The position numbers and the translations under genes were made by a program. A model generated the notes under the pieces. It was not told the origin of the DNA and ran no database searches. It worked only from the letters and a program-made list of their open reading frames with translations. Positions 7,617 through 16,435 of a DNA stretch of 64,000 bases are shown here, one piece after another. The stretch is from the NCBI RefSeq assembly GCF_900101545.1, contig NZ_FMZU01000006.1, positions 124,001 to 188,000 on the forward strand. Reading direction: 5' to 3'. The stretch's first letter is position 1; every line of letters begins with the position of its first letter. This DNA is from Variovorax sp. CF079. Its GTDB lineage: Bacteria; Pseudomonadota; Gammaproteobacteria; Burkholderiales; Burkholderiaceae_C.

Positions 7617-8540
7617 TCAGCGCAGCCTGGTGATCAGGCTCGAGGTGTCCCACCTGTTTCCGCCGGCCTGCTGCACGTCGGCATAGAACTGGTCGACCAG
7701 CGCGGTCACCGGCAGCCGCGCGCCGTTGCGCTTGGCTTCGTCGAGCACCAGGCCGAGATCCTTGCGCATCCAGTCGACTGCGAAGCCGTAGTCGAACTTG
7801 CCTTCGATCATGGTCTTGCCGCGGTTGTCCATCTGCCAGCTCTGCGCTGCGCCCTTGCCGATCACGGCCAGCACTTCGTTCATGTCCAGGCCGGCGCGCT
7901 GGCCGAAGGCGATCGCCTCCGACAGGCCCTGCACCAGGCCGGCGATCGCGATCTGGTTGACCATCTTCGCAAGCTGGCCTGCGCCGCTGTCGCCGAGCAG
8001 GGTGACGGCGCGCGCAAAGGCCGCGATCACCGGCTTGACGCGCTCGAAGGCCGCCTTGTCGCCGCCGCACATCACCGTCAGCACGCCGTTCTGCGCTCCG
8101 GCCTGGCCGCCGGAGACTGGAGCGTCGATGAACTGGAGGCCGCGTTCCAGCGCCGCCTTCGCGAGCTCGCGCGCGACATCGGCGGAAGCCGTGGTGTGGT
8201 CGACGAACACCGAGCCCTGGGCCATGCCCGCGAAGGCGCCGTCGTCGCCGAGCACGACCGAGCGCAGGTCGTCGTCGTTGCCGACGCAGCAGAAGACGAT
8301 TGTTGCGCCCGCGGCGGCTTCGCGCGGCGTGGCCGCAGGGCGCAGCGCCCCCTTGGCCTGGGGCGCGAATTCCTTGTACCAGTCGGCGGCCTTCGCGGCC
8401 GTGCGGTTGTAGACCGCGACACTGTGGCCGGCCAGCGCAAGGTGGCCGGCCATGGGGTAACCCATCACGCCGAGGCCGAGAAAGGCGAGCTTGCGTGAGG
8501 GCGTGGAGTCGTAGGACTTGGAGGCAATGGAGGAGGTCAT
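7617..8540 (-). CDS. NAD(P)-dependent beta-hydroxyacid dehydrogenase (GarR/3-hydroxyisobutyrate dehydrogenase family)
   Basis: The 307-residue protein has a Rossmann nucleotide site LAFLGLGVMGYPMAGHLALA, the substrate-binding signature FIDAPVSGGQAG and the catalytic-lysine block GDSGAGQLAKMVNQIA. The family oxidises 3-hydroxyisobutyrate or reduces tartronate semialdehyde. About 16 residues precede the fold, so a later start is possible. It is the last gene of a leftward operon after an amidase and a Bug receptor, which suggests a role in breakdown of an imported amide-derived hydroxyacid. Substrate is not predictable. Confidence 0.9.
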   Translation of the reverse strand: MTSSIASKSYDSTPSRKLAFLGLGVMGYPMAGHLALAGHSVAVYNRTAAKAADWYKEFAPQAKGALRPAATPREAAAGATIVFCCVGNDDDLRSVVLGDDGAFAGMAQGSVFVDHTTASADVARELAKAALERGLQFIDAPVSGGQAGAQNGVLTVMCGGDKAAFERVKPVIAAFARAVTLLGDSGAGQLAKMVNQIAIAGLVQGLSEAIAFGQRAGLDMNEVLAVIGKGAAQSWQMDNRGKTMIEGKFDYGFAVDWMRKDLGLVLDEAKRNGARLPVTALVDQFYADVQQAGGNRWDTSSLITRLR

Positions 8541-8573
8541 CGCTCGAGCTTATTCTGCTTTTTGCGGCCTCGA

Positions 8574-9563
8574 TCAGTCCACCTTGATGTCCGAGCGCGC
8601 GGCCATGGCACGCATCCTGGGCAGTTCCTCTTCGATCCGTGCTTTCAGTGCCGCGCCGTTGCCGTAGGCGTAGGTTAAGCCGATGTCGGCCAGTTTCTTC
8701 CTCATCTCCGGCGTGCTCGCGACCTCGGCCAGGGCCTTCTCGAGCTTCTGCTGCACCGCAGGCGCAAGGCCGGCCGGCGCCACCAGGGCGAACCAGGTGC
8801 CCATGGCGAAGCCCGGATAACCGCTCTCGGCCACGGTCGGCACCTGGGGCAGCAGGGGCAGGCGCTGCGCCGAGAGCACCGCGATCGGCTTGATCTTGCC
8901 GGCCTTGATCAGCGGAGTGGCCGCCACCACGGTGTCGACCGCCACCTGCACCTGGCCGCCCATCAGCGCGGTGAGGCTGGGGGCGCTGCCGTTGAAGGGA
9001 ACATGCACCATGCGGATGCCGGCCACCGACTTGAGCATTTCGCCGCCGAAGTGCACGGAGGAGCCGGTGCCGAAGGAGCCATAGGAGAACTTGTCCGGCG
9101 CCGCCTTGGCCTGCGCGACGATGTCCTTGAGCGTGCTGCCGGCGGTGGTGTCGCCGGCCACCAGGATCAGGCTCATGTCGGCGACCATGCCGATGGGCGT
9201 GAAGCTGCGGATGGGGTCGTAGGGCAGCGACTGGCGGATCGCCGGGTTCAGTGTGAGCGTCGTGCTGGCGCCCAGCAGCAGCGTGTAGCCGTCCGGTGGC
9301 GCCTTCGCGACGATCGAGGCCGCGATCACCGTGCTGGCGCCGGGCTTGTTCTCCACCACCACGGGCTGGCCCAGCTTCTCGCCGAGGCCGATCGCCAGCA
9401 TGCGGCCCAGCACATCGGTGGCGCCACCGGGCGCAAAGGGCACCAGCAGCTTGATCGGCCGTGCCGGATAACCGTCCTGGGCGAAGGCGCCGGTGCATGC
9501 GGCGGCCAGCGTGCAGGCGGTCAGAAGAAACTGGAGGAAGCGGCGCAGGGGTGGCGTGCTCAT
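8574..9563 (-). CDS. Bug-family tripartite tricarboxylate transporter receptor
   Basis: This 329-residue periplasmic binding protein has a signal peptide cleaved after GAFA. It has the Bug markers YPARPIKLLVPFAPGGATDV and ENKPGASTVIAASIVAKAPPDGYTLLLG. Bug proteins bind carboxylates or amides with two ordered water molecules and deliver them to TctAB-type channels, but none is encoded nearby. That is common for this expanded family in Burkholderiales. It lies between an amidase and a hydroxyacid dehydrogenase on the same strand, suggesting that it captures the amidase substrate or product. Confidence 0.94.
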   Translation of the reverse strand: MSTPPLRRFLQFLLTACTLAAACTGAFAQDGYPARPIKLLVPFAPGGATDVLGRMLAIGLGEKLGQPVVVENKPGASTVIAASIVAKAPPDGYTLLLGASTTLTLNPAIRQSLPYDPIRSFTPIGMVADMSLILVAGDTTAGSTLKDIVAQAKAAPDKFSYGSFGTGSSVHFGGEMLKSVAGIRMVHVPFNGSAPSLTALMGGQVQVAVDTVVAATPLIKAGKIKPIAVLSAQRLPLLPQVPTVAESGYPGFAMGTWFALVAPAGLAPAVQQKLEKALAEVASTPEMRKKLADIGLTYAYGNGAALKARIEEELPRMRAMAARSDIKVD

Positions 9564-9596
9564 GTGAGCTCCTGTGGAGAGGGAAAGTGGAAAAAG

Positions 9597-11084
9597 TCAG
9601 GCCAGCAGCGGGCTCGGCACGCGCGCATGGCCGCTGGCCTGGTCGTAGGCATGGCCGATCTCCAGCACGGCCGCGTCGGCCTGGGCCGGGCCGATGATCT
9701 GGATGCCCGCAGGCAGGCCGCCGGGCCCGAAGCCCGCCGGCGCGGCCAGCGCCGGCAGTCCGGCCATGGTGGCGGGCACCACGGCCTGCATCCAGCGGTG
9801 GTAGGTGTCCATGGCGCGTCCGTCGATGGCGTGCGGCCAGTCCAGGCCGGCATCGAAGGGGAACACCTGGGCCGCGGGCATCACGAGGAAGTCGAACTGT
9901 TCGAACAGGCCGCGCAACACCTGGTACCAGGCCGAGCGCTCGCTGGCGGCGCGGTAGACCTCCTGGCCCGAGAGCCGAAGGCCGCGCTCGATTTCCCATA
10001 CCGCTTCGGGCTTGAGCAGCGCGCGCGTGGCCGGGTCGTGATAGAGCGCCGCGTTGGCGCCCGTGAAGGAAAAGCTGCGCAGGTCGATCCAGGCGCGCCA
10101 CAGGCGTTCGAAGTCGAAGTCCGGCAGCACGGGTTCGACCGTGCAGCCGATGGTCTCGAAATGCCTCAACGCCTGCGCACAGGTGCCCAGCAGGCCGGGC
10201 TCGGTCGGCAGGTGGCCGCCCAGATCGCCGAGCCAGCCGATGCGTGCGCCGCGGAAGTCTCGTTCCAGGGCGCCGGTGAACGCGGCGGGGTCGTCCTGCC
10301 GGCGGGTGAGCGGGAGGCGAGGATCGAAGCCGGCCTGCACCGACAGCAGCAGGGCCAGGTCGGGAATGTTGCGCGCCATCGGGCCGGCGACACTGAACTG
10401 CTGAAAGAAGACCTCCTCGGTCGGGCCGTGCGGCACGCAGCCGACGGAGGTGCGCAGGCCGTACACGTTGTTGAAGGCCGAGGGCGTGCGCAGCGAGCCC
10501 ATCATGTCCGAGCCGTCGGCCAGCGGCAGCAGGCGCAGCGCCACGGCCACGCCTGCGCCGCCGCTGCTGCCGCCGGCGGAGCGCGAGGGATCGAAGGCAT
10601 TGCGGGTGGTGCCGTAGACCGGGTTGTAGGTGTGGCCGCCGAGCCCGAATTCGGGCGAGTTGCTTCGGCCGATGAAGATCGCACCCCCGCGGCGCATGCG
10701 CTCGAACACCACGGCATCGGTTGTCGAAACCTTGCCGCTGAAGATCGGGGAGCCGCGCGTCGTGACCATGCCGGCCGCCGGCATGATGTCCTTGGGCGCC
10801 TGCGGAAAGCCGTGCAGCAGGCCCAGGCTCTCGCCGCGCGCGAGCTGCGCGTCGCGCTCCGCGGCCAGCCGGCGAAGCGCGTCGCGATCCTGCAGCGCGA
10901 CGATGGCATTGACCTTCGGGTTGAGCCTGTCGATCTGCGCGAGGTAGGCGTCCAGCACCTCGGCGCAGGAAAGCTCCCTAGCGTGGATGGCGCGAGACAG
11001 CGCGGTCGCTTCCAGCGCCACGATGTAGGAGGAGGGCGCGCCAGTGGCGCGCGCGCCGGTCGGCGAAGCGGGTTTCAACAGCAT
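9597..11084 (-). CDS. Amidase (amidase signature family)
   Basis: The 495-residue enzyme carries the amidase signature. A catalytic Lys sits in HGFPQAPKDI near residue 97. The Ser-rich loop SRSAGGSSGGAGVAVAL near 170 holds the cis-Ser and the nucleophilic Ser. The family hydrolyses amides to carboxylates and ammonia by a Ser-cisSer-Lys triad. No GatB or GatC partner is near, so this is a catabolic amidase rather than GatA. It heads the operon amidase-Bug-dehydrogenase and is divergent from a LysR regulator. Confidence 0.93.
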   Translation of the reverse strand: MLLKPASPTGARATGAPSSYIVALEATALSRAIHARELSCAEVLDAYLAQIDRLNPKVNAIVALQDRDALRRLAAERDAQLARGESLGLLHGFPQAPKDIMPAAGMVTTRGSPIFSGKVSTTDAVVFERMRRGGAIFIGRSNSPEFGLGGHTYNPVYGTTRNAFDPSRSAGGSSGGAGVAVALRLLPLADGSDMMGSLRTPSAFNNVYGLRTSVGCVPHGPTEEVFFQQFSVAGPMARNIPDLALLLSVQAGFDPRLPLTRRQDDPAAFTGALERDFRGARIGWLGDLGGHLPTEPGLLGTCAQALRHFETIGCTVEPVLPDFDFERLWRAWIDLRSFSFTGANAALYHDPATRALLKPEAVWEIERGLRLSGQEVYRAASERSAWYQVLRGLFEQFDFLVMPAAQVFPFDAGLDWPHAIDGRAMDTYHRWMQAVVPATMAGLPALAAPAGFGPGGLPAGIQIIGPAQADAAVLEIGHAYDQASGHARVPSPLLA

Positions 11085-11167
11085 GTTCGGCAGCGGCAGG
11101 ATGGATGCACGGGCGCAGGATAGGGCAGGCCCCAGCCTTTGAACAATCGCTGTTTTTTCCAGTTATC

Positions 11168-11184
11168 TTTGCAATTTACGCAAA
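11168..11184. promoter_or_regulatory. Candidate LysR-type binding box (T-N11-A dyad)
   Basis: TTTGCAATTTACGCAAA is a 5-bp perfect dyad with a 7-bp spacer and fits the T-N11-A rule for LysR regulators. It lies in the divergent amidase/lysR gap, 84 bases upstream of the amidase start and 18 bases before the chosen lysR start. Binding is inferred. Confidence 0.5.
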
Positions 11185-11201
11185 CCGGACCCGCCGTGCC
11201 C

Positions 11202-12113
11202 ATGCTGTCCCATCGCCTGCAGGAAACCTCGCTGCGCTACTTTCTCGAAGTGGTGCGCTGCGGCTCCCTCACCGAGGCCGCGGTTCGCCTGAACGTGACC
11301 GCCTCGGCCATCAGCCGCCAGGTCGCGATACTGGAAGACCTGCTGGGCGTGCCGCTGTTCGACCGCCGGCCGCGCGGCATGGTGCCCAGCGCCGCGGGCG
11401 AGTTGCTGGCCGCGCATGCCCGGCGCGGAGCGCTGGAAGCCGATCGCGTGGTTTCGGACATCCAGGGCCTGCAGGGGCTGCGCCGCGGGCGGGTGCGCAT
11501 CGCCAGTTCCGCGGGCTTTGCGATCGAGTTCCTGCCGCGCGCCATCGCGGAGTTCCGCGAGCGTTACCCGGGCATCCAGTTTCATCTCAGAGTGGCCAGC
11601 CCGATGGACGTCACCACCGCCGTGCTGCACGGTGATGCAGACATCGGCCTGACCTACAGCCGCACGGCCGAGCAAGGCATCCGGATCGAACACCGGCAGC
11701 CGGCCTCCGTGCTGGCCATCATGCGGCCCGACCATGCGCTGGCCCGCCTTCGCAGCGTGACGCTGGCCCAGATGCGCGCTTTCGCGATCGCGCTGCCCGA
11801 GGGCGACAACACCGTGCGCCAGCTCTTCGATATCGGCTGCAGCGAGCGCCGCATGGTGTTCGAGCCGGTGCTGGTCAGCAACCATTTCGAGACGCTCACC
11901 AACTTCGTGCTGTACGGCGGCGGCCTGTCCATCTCCGGCGAGATCACGGTGCGCGATCGGGTGCGGCGCGGCGAGTTGCACGCCGCCGAGATCCGCGAGC
12001 GCGGCATGCGCGGCCGCGCGATCGAGCTGCAAACCCTCACCGGCCGCACGCTGCCGGAGGTGGTTCGAACCTTCCTGGGTTTTCTGCGCGAACAGCTGCC
12101 GGCGCCGGCTTGA
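11202..12113 (+). CDS. LysR family transcriptional regulator
   Basis: I choose ATG 11202, giving 303 residues that begin MLSHRLQETSLRYFLEVVRC. GTG 11196 and TTG 11139 are possible upstream starts. The N-terminal winged helix carries GSLTEAAVRLNVTASAISRQ followed by LEDLLGVPLFDRR, the LysR recognition region. The C-terminal effector domain runs from about residue 90. It is divergent from the amidase operon with a T-N11-A dyad in the gap, so it most likely controls that operon and itself. Confidence 0.93.
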   Translation: MLSHRLQETSLRYFLEVVRCGSLTEAAVRLNVTASAISRQVAILEDLLGVPLFDRRPRGMVPSAAGELLAAHARRGALEADRVVSDIQGLQGLRRGRVRIASSAGFAIEFLPRAIAEFRERYPGIQFHLRVASPMDVTTAVLHGDADIGLTYSRTAEQGIRIEHRQPASVLAIMRPDHALARLRSVTLAQMRAFAIALPEGDNTVRQLFDIGCSERRMVFEPVLVSNHFETLTNFVLYGGGLSISGEITVRDRVRRGELHAAEIRERGMRGRAIELQTLTGRTLPEVVRTFLGFLREQLPAPA

Positions 12114-12139
12114 GCGCTCCGAACCGGCCCCCGGTGCTG

Positions 12140-13276
12140 CTAGACGATCGCGAAGTGCTCGGTGCCCGCGGACAAGTCGGTGCTGCGCGCGCGCTGGCTG
12201 TTGAGCTTGATCTGCAGGCGCAGGTCGTTGGCCGAGTCGGCGTTGCGGATCGCTTCTTCGAAGGAGATCGCATTGCCTTCGAACAGATCGAACAGCGCCT
12301 GGTCGAAGGTCTGCATGCCGAGGTTGCGGCTCTTCTTCATGATCTCCTTGATCTCGCCCACTTCGCCCTTGAAGATCATGTCGGCAATTAGCGGCGTGTT
12401 GAGCAGGATCTCGACCGCGGCGATGCGGCCATGGCCGTCTTCGGTCGGGACCAGGCGCTGCGAGATCAGCGAGCGCAGGTTCAGCGAAAGGTCCATCAGG
12501 AGCTGGGCGCGGCGCTCCTCGGGGAAGAAGTTGATGATCCGGTCCAGCGCCTGGTTGGCGCTGTTGGCGTGCAGCGTGGCCATGCACAGGTGGCCGGTCT
12601 CGGCGAAGGCCACCGCGTGCTCCATGGTCTCGCGGTCGCGGATCTCGCCCATCAGGATCACGTCGGGCGCCTGGCGCAGCGTGTTCTTGAGCGCGGCTTC
12701 CCAGCTGTCGGTGTCGATGCCGACTTCGCGCTGCGTCACCACGCAGTTCTTGTGCGGGTGCACGAACTCGACCGGATCTTCCACCGTCACGATGTGGCCG
12801 TAGGAGTTCTCGTTGCGCCAGTCGATCATCGCGGCCAGCGTGGTCGACTTGCCCGAGCCGGTAGCGCCCACCAGGATGGTGAGGCCGCGCTTGGTCATCG
12901 CCACGTCCTTGAGCACCTGCGGCATGCCGAGCGCATCGATGGTCGGCAGCTTGGCCGGAATGGTCCGCAGCACCATGCCCACCTTGCCCTGCTGCACGAA
13001 GGCATTGACGCGGAAGCGGCCGATGCCGGTAGGCGAGATCGCGAAGTTGCACTCCTTGGTGCGCTCGAACTCGGCCGTCTGGCGGTCGTTCATGATCGAG
13101 CGCGTGAGCGCCAGCGTGTGCTGCGCGCCGAGGGCCTGCTGCGAGACCTTGGTGACCTTGCCGTCGACCTTGATCGCGGGCGGAAACTCGGCCGTGATGA
13201 AAAGGTCGCTGCCGTTGCGGCTCACCATGAGCTTGAGGAGTTCGTTGATGAACTGGCTGGCCTGATCGCGTTCCAT
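12140..13276 (-). CDS. pilU: Type IV pilus retraction-associated ATPase PilU
   Basis: This is a 378-residue PilT/VirB11-type hexameric ATPase. Walker A is GATGSGKSTTLAAM near residue 138, the Asp box TVEDPVEFVH near 165, and Walker B VILMGEIRDRETM near 207. The His box ATLHANSANQALDRI is near 235. It lies directly downstream of pilT with a 31-bp gap on the same strand. PilU works as an accessory retraction motor with PilT at the inner-membrane base of type IV pili. The C-terminal 30 residues extend beyond the PilT core, which is usual for PilU. Confidence 0.96.
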   Translation of the reverse strand: MERDQASQFINELLKLMVSRNGSDLFITAEFPPAIKVDGKVTKVSQQALGAQHTLALTRSIMNDRQTAEFERTKECNFAISPTGIGRFRVNAFVQQGKVGMVLRTIPAKLPTIDALGMPQVLKDVAMTKRGLTILVGATGSGKSTTLAAMIDWRNENSYGHIVTVEDPVEFVHPHKNCVVTQREVGIDTDSWEAALKNTLRQAPDVILMGEIRDRETMEHAVAFAETGHLCMATLHANSANQALDRIINFFPEERRAQLLMDLSLNLRSLISQRLVPTEDGHGRIAAVEILLNTPLIADMIFKGEVGEIKEIMKKSRNLGMQTFDQALFDLFEGNAISFEEAIRNADSANDLRLQIKLNSQRARSTDLSAGTEHFAIV

Positions 13277-13307
13277 GTCGGTACTCCGGTGCGGGCGGGG
13301 CTGTTCT

Positions 13308-14351
13308 TCAGCCCGGGAAATTCTCGGGAATCTTGGCCTTGCCGCGCGCTTCGGCCGCGGAAATGACGCTGCGACGCACCAGGTCGGTCAGGTTCTGGTC
13401 GAGGGTCTGCATGCCCTGGCCGCTGCTGGTCTGGATCGTCGAGTACATCTGCGCGACCTTGCCTTCGCGAATCAGGTTCCGGATCGCGGAGGTGCCGAGC
13501 ATGATCTCGTGCGCCGCCACCCGGCCCTGGCCGTCCTTGGTCTTGCACAGTGTCTGCGAAATCACGGCCTGAAGCGACTCCGACAGCATGGCGCGGATCA
13601 TTTCTTTCTCCTCGCCGGGGAACACGTCGATGATCCGGTCGATGGTCTTGGCGGCCGAGGAGGTGTGGAGCGTGCCGAACACCAGGTGGCCGGTTTCGGC
13701 CGCGGTCATCGCGAGGCGAATGGTTTCGAGGTCGCGCATTTCGCCGACCAGGATGGCGTCCGGGTCTTCGCGCAGCGCCGAGCGCAGCGCGTTGGCGAAG
13801 GAGAGCGTCATCGGCCCGACTTCGCGCTGGTTGATCAGGCACTTCTTCGACTCGTGCACGAACTCGATCGGGTCTTCCACCGTCAGGATGTGGCCGTACT
13901 CGGTTTCGTTCAGGTAGTTGACCATCGCCGCCAGCGTGGTCGACTTGCCCGAGCCGGTGGGCCCGGTCACCAGCACCAGGCCGCGCGGCTTGAGCGCGAG
14001 GTCGCCGAAAATCTTCGGCGCGTTGAGCTGCTCCAGCGTGAGGATCTTCGAAGGAATGGTCCGGAACACCGCCGCCGCGCCGCGCGCCTGGTTGAAGGCG
14101 TTCACGCGGAAGCGCGCCAGGCCGTCGATCTCGAACGAGAAGTCAACCTCGAGGAATTCTTCGTAGTGCTTGCGGTGCGTGTCGCTCATGATGTCGTACA
14201 CCATGGCGTGCACCGCCTTGTGATCGAGCGCGTCGACGTTGATGCGCCGCACGTCGCCATGGACCCGGATCATGGGCGGCAGGCCGGACGACAAATGCAG
14301 GTCCGATGCCTTGTTCTTGACGCTGAAGGCCAACAGTTGGGTGATGTCCAC
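13308..14351 (-). CDS. pilT: Type IV pilus retraction ATPase PilT
   Basis: The start is a GTG at 14351 (reading VDITQLLAFSVKNKASDLHL) with GAGGAG about 5 bases upstream, giving 347 residues, the exact family norm. Walker A is GPTGSGKSTTLAAM, the Asp box TVEDPIEFVH, Walker B AILVGEMRDLETI and the His box GTLHTSSAAKTIDRI. The AIRNLIREGK motif required for retraction is present, which separates it from PilU. PilT powers pilus disassembly for twitching motility and DNA uptake. It is divergent from yggS, a linkage widespread in proteobacteria. Confidence 0.97.
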   Translation of the reverse strand: MDITQLLAFSVKNKASDLHLSSGLPPMIRVHGDVRRINVDALDHKAVHAMVYDIMSDTHRKHYEEFLEVDFSFEIDGLARFRVNAFNQARGAAAVFRTIPSKILTLEQLNAPKIFGDLALKPRGLVLVTGPTGSGKSTTLAAMVNYLNETEYGHILTVEDPIEFVHESKKCLINQREVGPMTLSFANALRSALREDPDAILVGEMRDLETIRLAMTAAETGHLVFGTLHTSSAAKTIDRIIDVFPGEEKEMIRAMLSESLQAVISQTLCKTKDGQGRVAAHEIMLGTSAIRNLIREGKVAQMYSTIQTSSGQGMQTLDQNLTDLVRRSVISAAEARGKAKIPENFPG

Positions 14352-14390
14352 GAAGCTCCTCGGTGACGTTTTGATACGCTTTTGACGATT

Positions 14391-15086
14391 ATGACGATGA
14401 TTGGTGACAAGCTCCAGCAAGTTCGGGCCCGGATCGTGACGGCATGCACGGCGGCCGGCCGCAATCCGGCGAGCGTGCGCTTGCTTGCGGTGTCCAAGAC
14501 CTTCCCCGCCGAGGCCGTGCGCGAGGCCCGCGCCGCCGGACAGATTGCCTTCGGCGAGAACTACGTGCAAGAGGGGGTGGCCAAGATCCAGGCACTGGCC
14601 GATCTGCGCAGCGAGCTCGAATGGCACTGCATCGGCCCTCTGCAGAGCAACAAGACGCGGCCCGTGGCCGAGCATTTCGACTGGGTGCACAGCGTCGATC
14701 GCCTCAAGATCGCCGAGCGCCTGGCCGAGCAGCGGCCGGCGCATCTGCCGCCGCTCCAGGTGTGCCTGCAGGTCAACGTGGACGGCGGCGCCAACAAGTC
14801 CGGCGTGCCGGCGGAGGAGGCCCTGCAATTGGCGCGGGCTGTGGCGGCCTTGCCACGCTTGCGGCTGCGCGGGCTGATGGCGATCCCGGAGCCGGCGCCG
14901 GATTTCGAGGCGCAGCGCGCGGTGTTCCTGCATGCGGCGGTGCTTTTCGAGACATTGCGCACGGCGGGCCTCGAGCTCGACACGCTTTCGCTGGGCATGT
15001 CGGCCGACCTCGAAGCCGCGGTGGCGGCCGGCAGCACGATGGTGCGGGTGGGCACGGCGATCTTCGGGGGGCGGGTGTCTACTTGA
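14391..15086 (+). CDS. yggS: YggS family pyridoxal phosphate homeostasis protein
   Basis: With ATG 14391 the PLP-binding Lys in LLAVSK falls at residue 36, the position found in E. coli YggS, which supports this start over 14382 or 14397. The protein has 231 residues with the motifs FGENYVQEGVAKIQ, WHCIGPLQSNKTRPVAE and LSLGMSADLEAAVAAGSTMV. This single-domain type III PLP protein buffers and distributes PLP in the cytoplasm and has no known catalysis. Its last 8 bases overlap the convergent membrane-protein gene. Confidence 0.95.
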   Translation: MTMIGDKLQQVRARIVTACTAAGRNPASVRLLAVSKTFPAEAVREARAAGQIAFGENYVQEGVAKIQALADLRSELEWHCIGPLQSNKTRPVAEHFDWVHSVDRLKIAERLAEQRPAHLPPLQVCLQVNVDGGANKSGVPAEEALQLARAVAALPRLRLRGLMAIPEPAPDFEAQRAVFLHAAVLFETLRTAGLELDTLSLGMSADLEAAVAAGSTMVRVGTAIFGGRVST

Positions 15087-15774
15087 CGAGGGCGTTCCCC
15101 ACCACAAAGATAAATGCCGTCACAGGGAAACAAAAGACGAAGAACAAGAGGCCGGCGCCCATCGACCGCAGCCGCGAGAGTCGATTCAGCTCTCGATAGG
15201 CGCCCCATCCGGCAAAGATCCACGCGAGCATGGCGCCGAATACGGCGAATTGCACCAGCAGCGACGCCCGGTAGGCGGAGCTTGCGAGCAATCGCTCCTT
15301 GTTCTCGATGAGGAAAGCCGCAAGATTGCCAGCGTATGCGGCGTCGTGCAGTTCCTTGAACAGAGCGGGATCGAAGGCCCTGATCGTCCCGGCAAAGCCC
15401 AGATAAAGACCTGTCGCGAGGAGCAGGAGAACGCCGGCGTAGTAGAAGTGGATAGTCAGGAATTTCTGAAGTCCTGCCCTGCCTCCGGCGATGCGCCACG
15501 CCAGGTACAGCGCAGTTCCATACGCCAAGACGTTCATCAGGGCAAACACGCTGTCGGTGCCGAGCTCGAGCAAGGGGTCGCCCCGACTCAAGGGGATCTT
15601 CAGGATCCAGCCGATCGCAAAGGAAATCGCCAGGAAGATCAGTGCTTTCTGCGTCGCCGATTCGTCGCTGGAAAGACGTTCGGCGATGAAGCGTTTCGGC
15701 CCGGTCAACAGAGGAAAAAGAGCCTCGAAGTAGGTCGGGATCAGACCGACGAGCCTTTCAAAGATCTCTTTCAT
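15079..15774 (-). CDS. Hypothetical multi-pass membrane protein, 231 aa
   Basis: ATG 15774 gives a protein starting MKEIFERLVGLIPTYFEALF. An upstream in-frame start adds a basic stretch unlike a protein N-terminus. Five hydrophobic segments are visible, around ALIFLAISFAIGWILKI, FALMNVLAYGTALYLAW, HFYYAGVLLLLATGLYLGFA, SLLVQFAVFGAMLAWIFAG and FFVFCFPVTAFIFVVGNALV. The overall plan resembles Yip1-like membrane proteins, though I cannot assign a family firmly. Its base composition is clearly less GC-rich than its neighbours. It overlaps yggS by 8 bases at the 3' end. Confidence 0.75.
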   Translation of the reverse strand: MKEIFERLVGLIPTYFEALFPLLTGPKRFIAERLSSDESATQKALIFLAISFAIGWILKIPLSRGDPLLELGTDSVFALMNVLAYGTALYLAWRIAGGRAGLQKFLTIHFYYAGVLLLLATGLYLGFAGTIRAFDPALFKELHDAAYAGNLAAFLIENKERLLASSAYRASLLVQFAVFGAMLAWIFAGWGAYRELNRLSRLRSMGAGLLFFVFCFPVTAFIFVVGNALVK

Positions 15775-15862
15775 GCTTTGCGCTCTTGGTTGCTCCTGGC
15801 CCAAGACAGCGGCGCAATGGCGCTTGCGCCGCCGGGGATTGTGCGCGCGCACTGGCCGCAAG

Positions 15863-16342
15863 TCACATCGAGAGTGGAATCCGCGCGCTGCTTTTCACCT
15901 CTTCCATCACTGCATAGGTCCGCGTCTCGCGCACGCCCGGCAGCTGCCACAGCACCGTGCCCGCGAACTCGCGGTAGGCCGCCATGTCGGCCATGCGCGT
16001 CTTGAGCAGGTAGTCGAAGCCGCCCGCGACCATGTGGCATTCCATGATCTCGTCGCGCACCTGCACCGCGGCCTTGAACTGATCGAACACGTTGGGGGTG
16101 GTGCGGTCGAGCAGCACCTCGACGAAGACGGTGAAGCCGCGGCCGAGCTTGTGCGGATCGAGCCGGGCCTCGTAGCCCTGGATGAAGCCCTCGCGCGTGA
16201 GCCGCTGCACGCGCGCGAGCACGGCGGTGGGCGATAGCGAGACGGTCTCGGCCAGCTTGAGGTTGGAAATGCGTCCATCCTCCTGAAGAATCTTCAGGAG
16301 TTTCATATCGATCCGATCCAGACTGGCTGCTTCAGTGCTCAT
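15863..16342 (-). CDS. Lrp/AsnC family regulator, PutR-like
   Basis: The 159-residue protein starts MSTEAASLDRIDMKLLKIL. It has the Lrp winged helix (EDGRISNLKLAETVSLSPTA, then VLARVQRLTREGFIQGYEA) and a C-terminal RAM ligand domain (TVFVEVLLD to KSSARIPLSM). Lrp-type proteins divergent from putA act as proline-responsive activators in many alpha- and betaproteobacteria. The putA product here has no DNA-binding domain, consistent with control by this separate protein. The dyad at 16345-16360 abuts its start codon. Confidence 0.92.
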   Translation of the reverse strand: MSTEAASLDRIDMKLLKILQEDGRISNLKLAETVSLSPTAVLARVQRLTREGFIQGYEARLDPHKLGRGFTVFVEVLLDRTTPNVFDQFKAAVQVRDEIMECHMVAGGFDYLLKTRMADMAAYREFAGTVLWQLPGVRETRTYAVMEEVKSSARIPLSM

Positions 16343-16344
16343 GA

Positions 16345-16360
16345 CTGGAGAATTATCCAG
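16345..16360. promoter_or_regulatory. Candidate Lrp-family operator (CTGGAGAATTATCCAG)
   Basis: A dyad with CTGGA/TCCAG arms around an AT-rich centre resembles the 15-bp Lrp-type consensus with a central AATT. It lies 3-18 bases before the regulator's start in the regulator/putA gap, so it could serve autoregulation and putA activation. This assignment is inferred. Confidence 0.45.
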
Positions 16361-16435
16361 CGAAAGGCCGATATTTGGTGAATAACTCGGCGGCGAAAGG
16401 CGGACCATCGCTGCATCGATACCGGAGCTTTTCCC

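Noticed and set aside
7471..10101. An 876-codon reverse frame covering the dehydrogenase, Bug receptor and part of the amidase
   Set aside because: It crosses three well-supported genes in another frame and has low-complexity Arg/Gly/Ala content.
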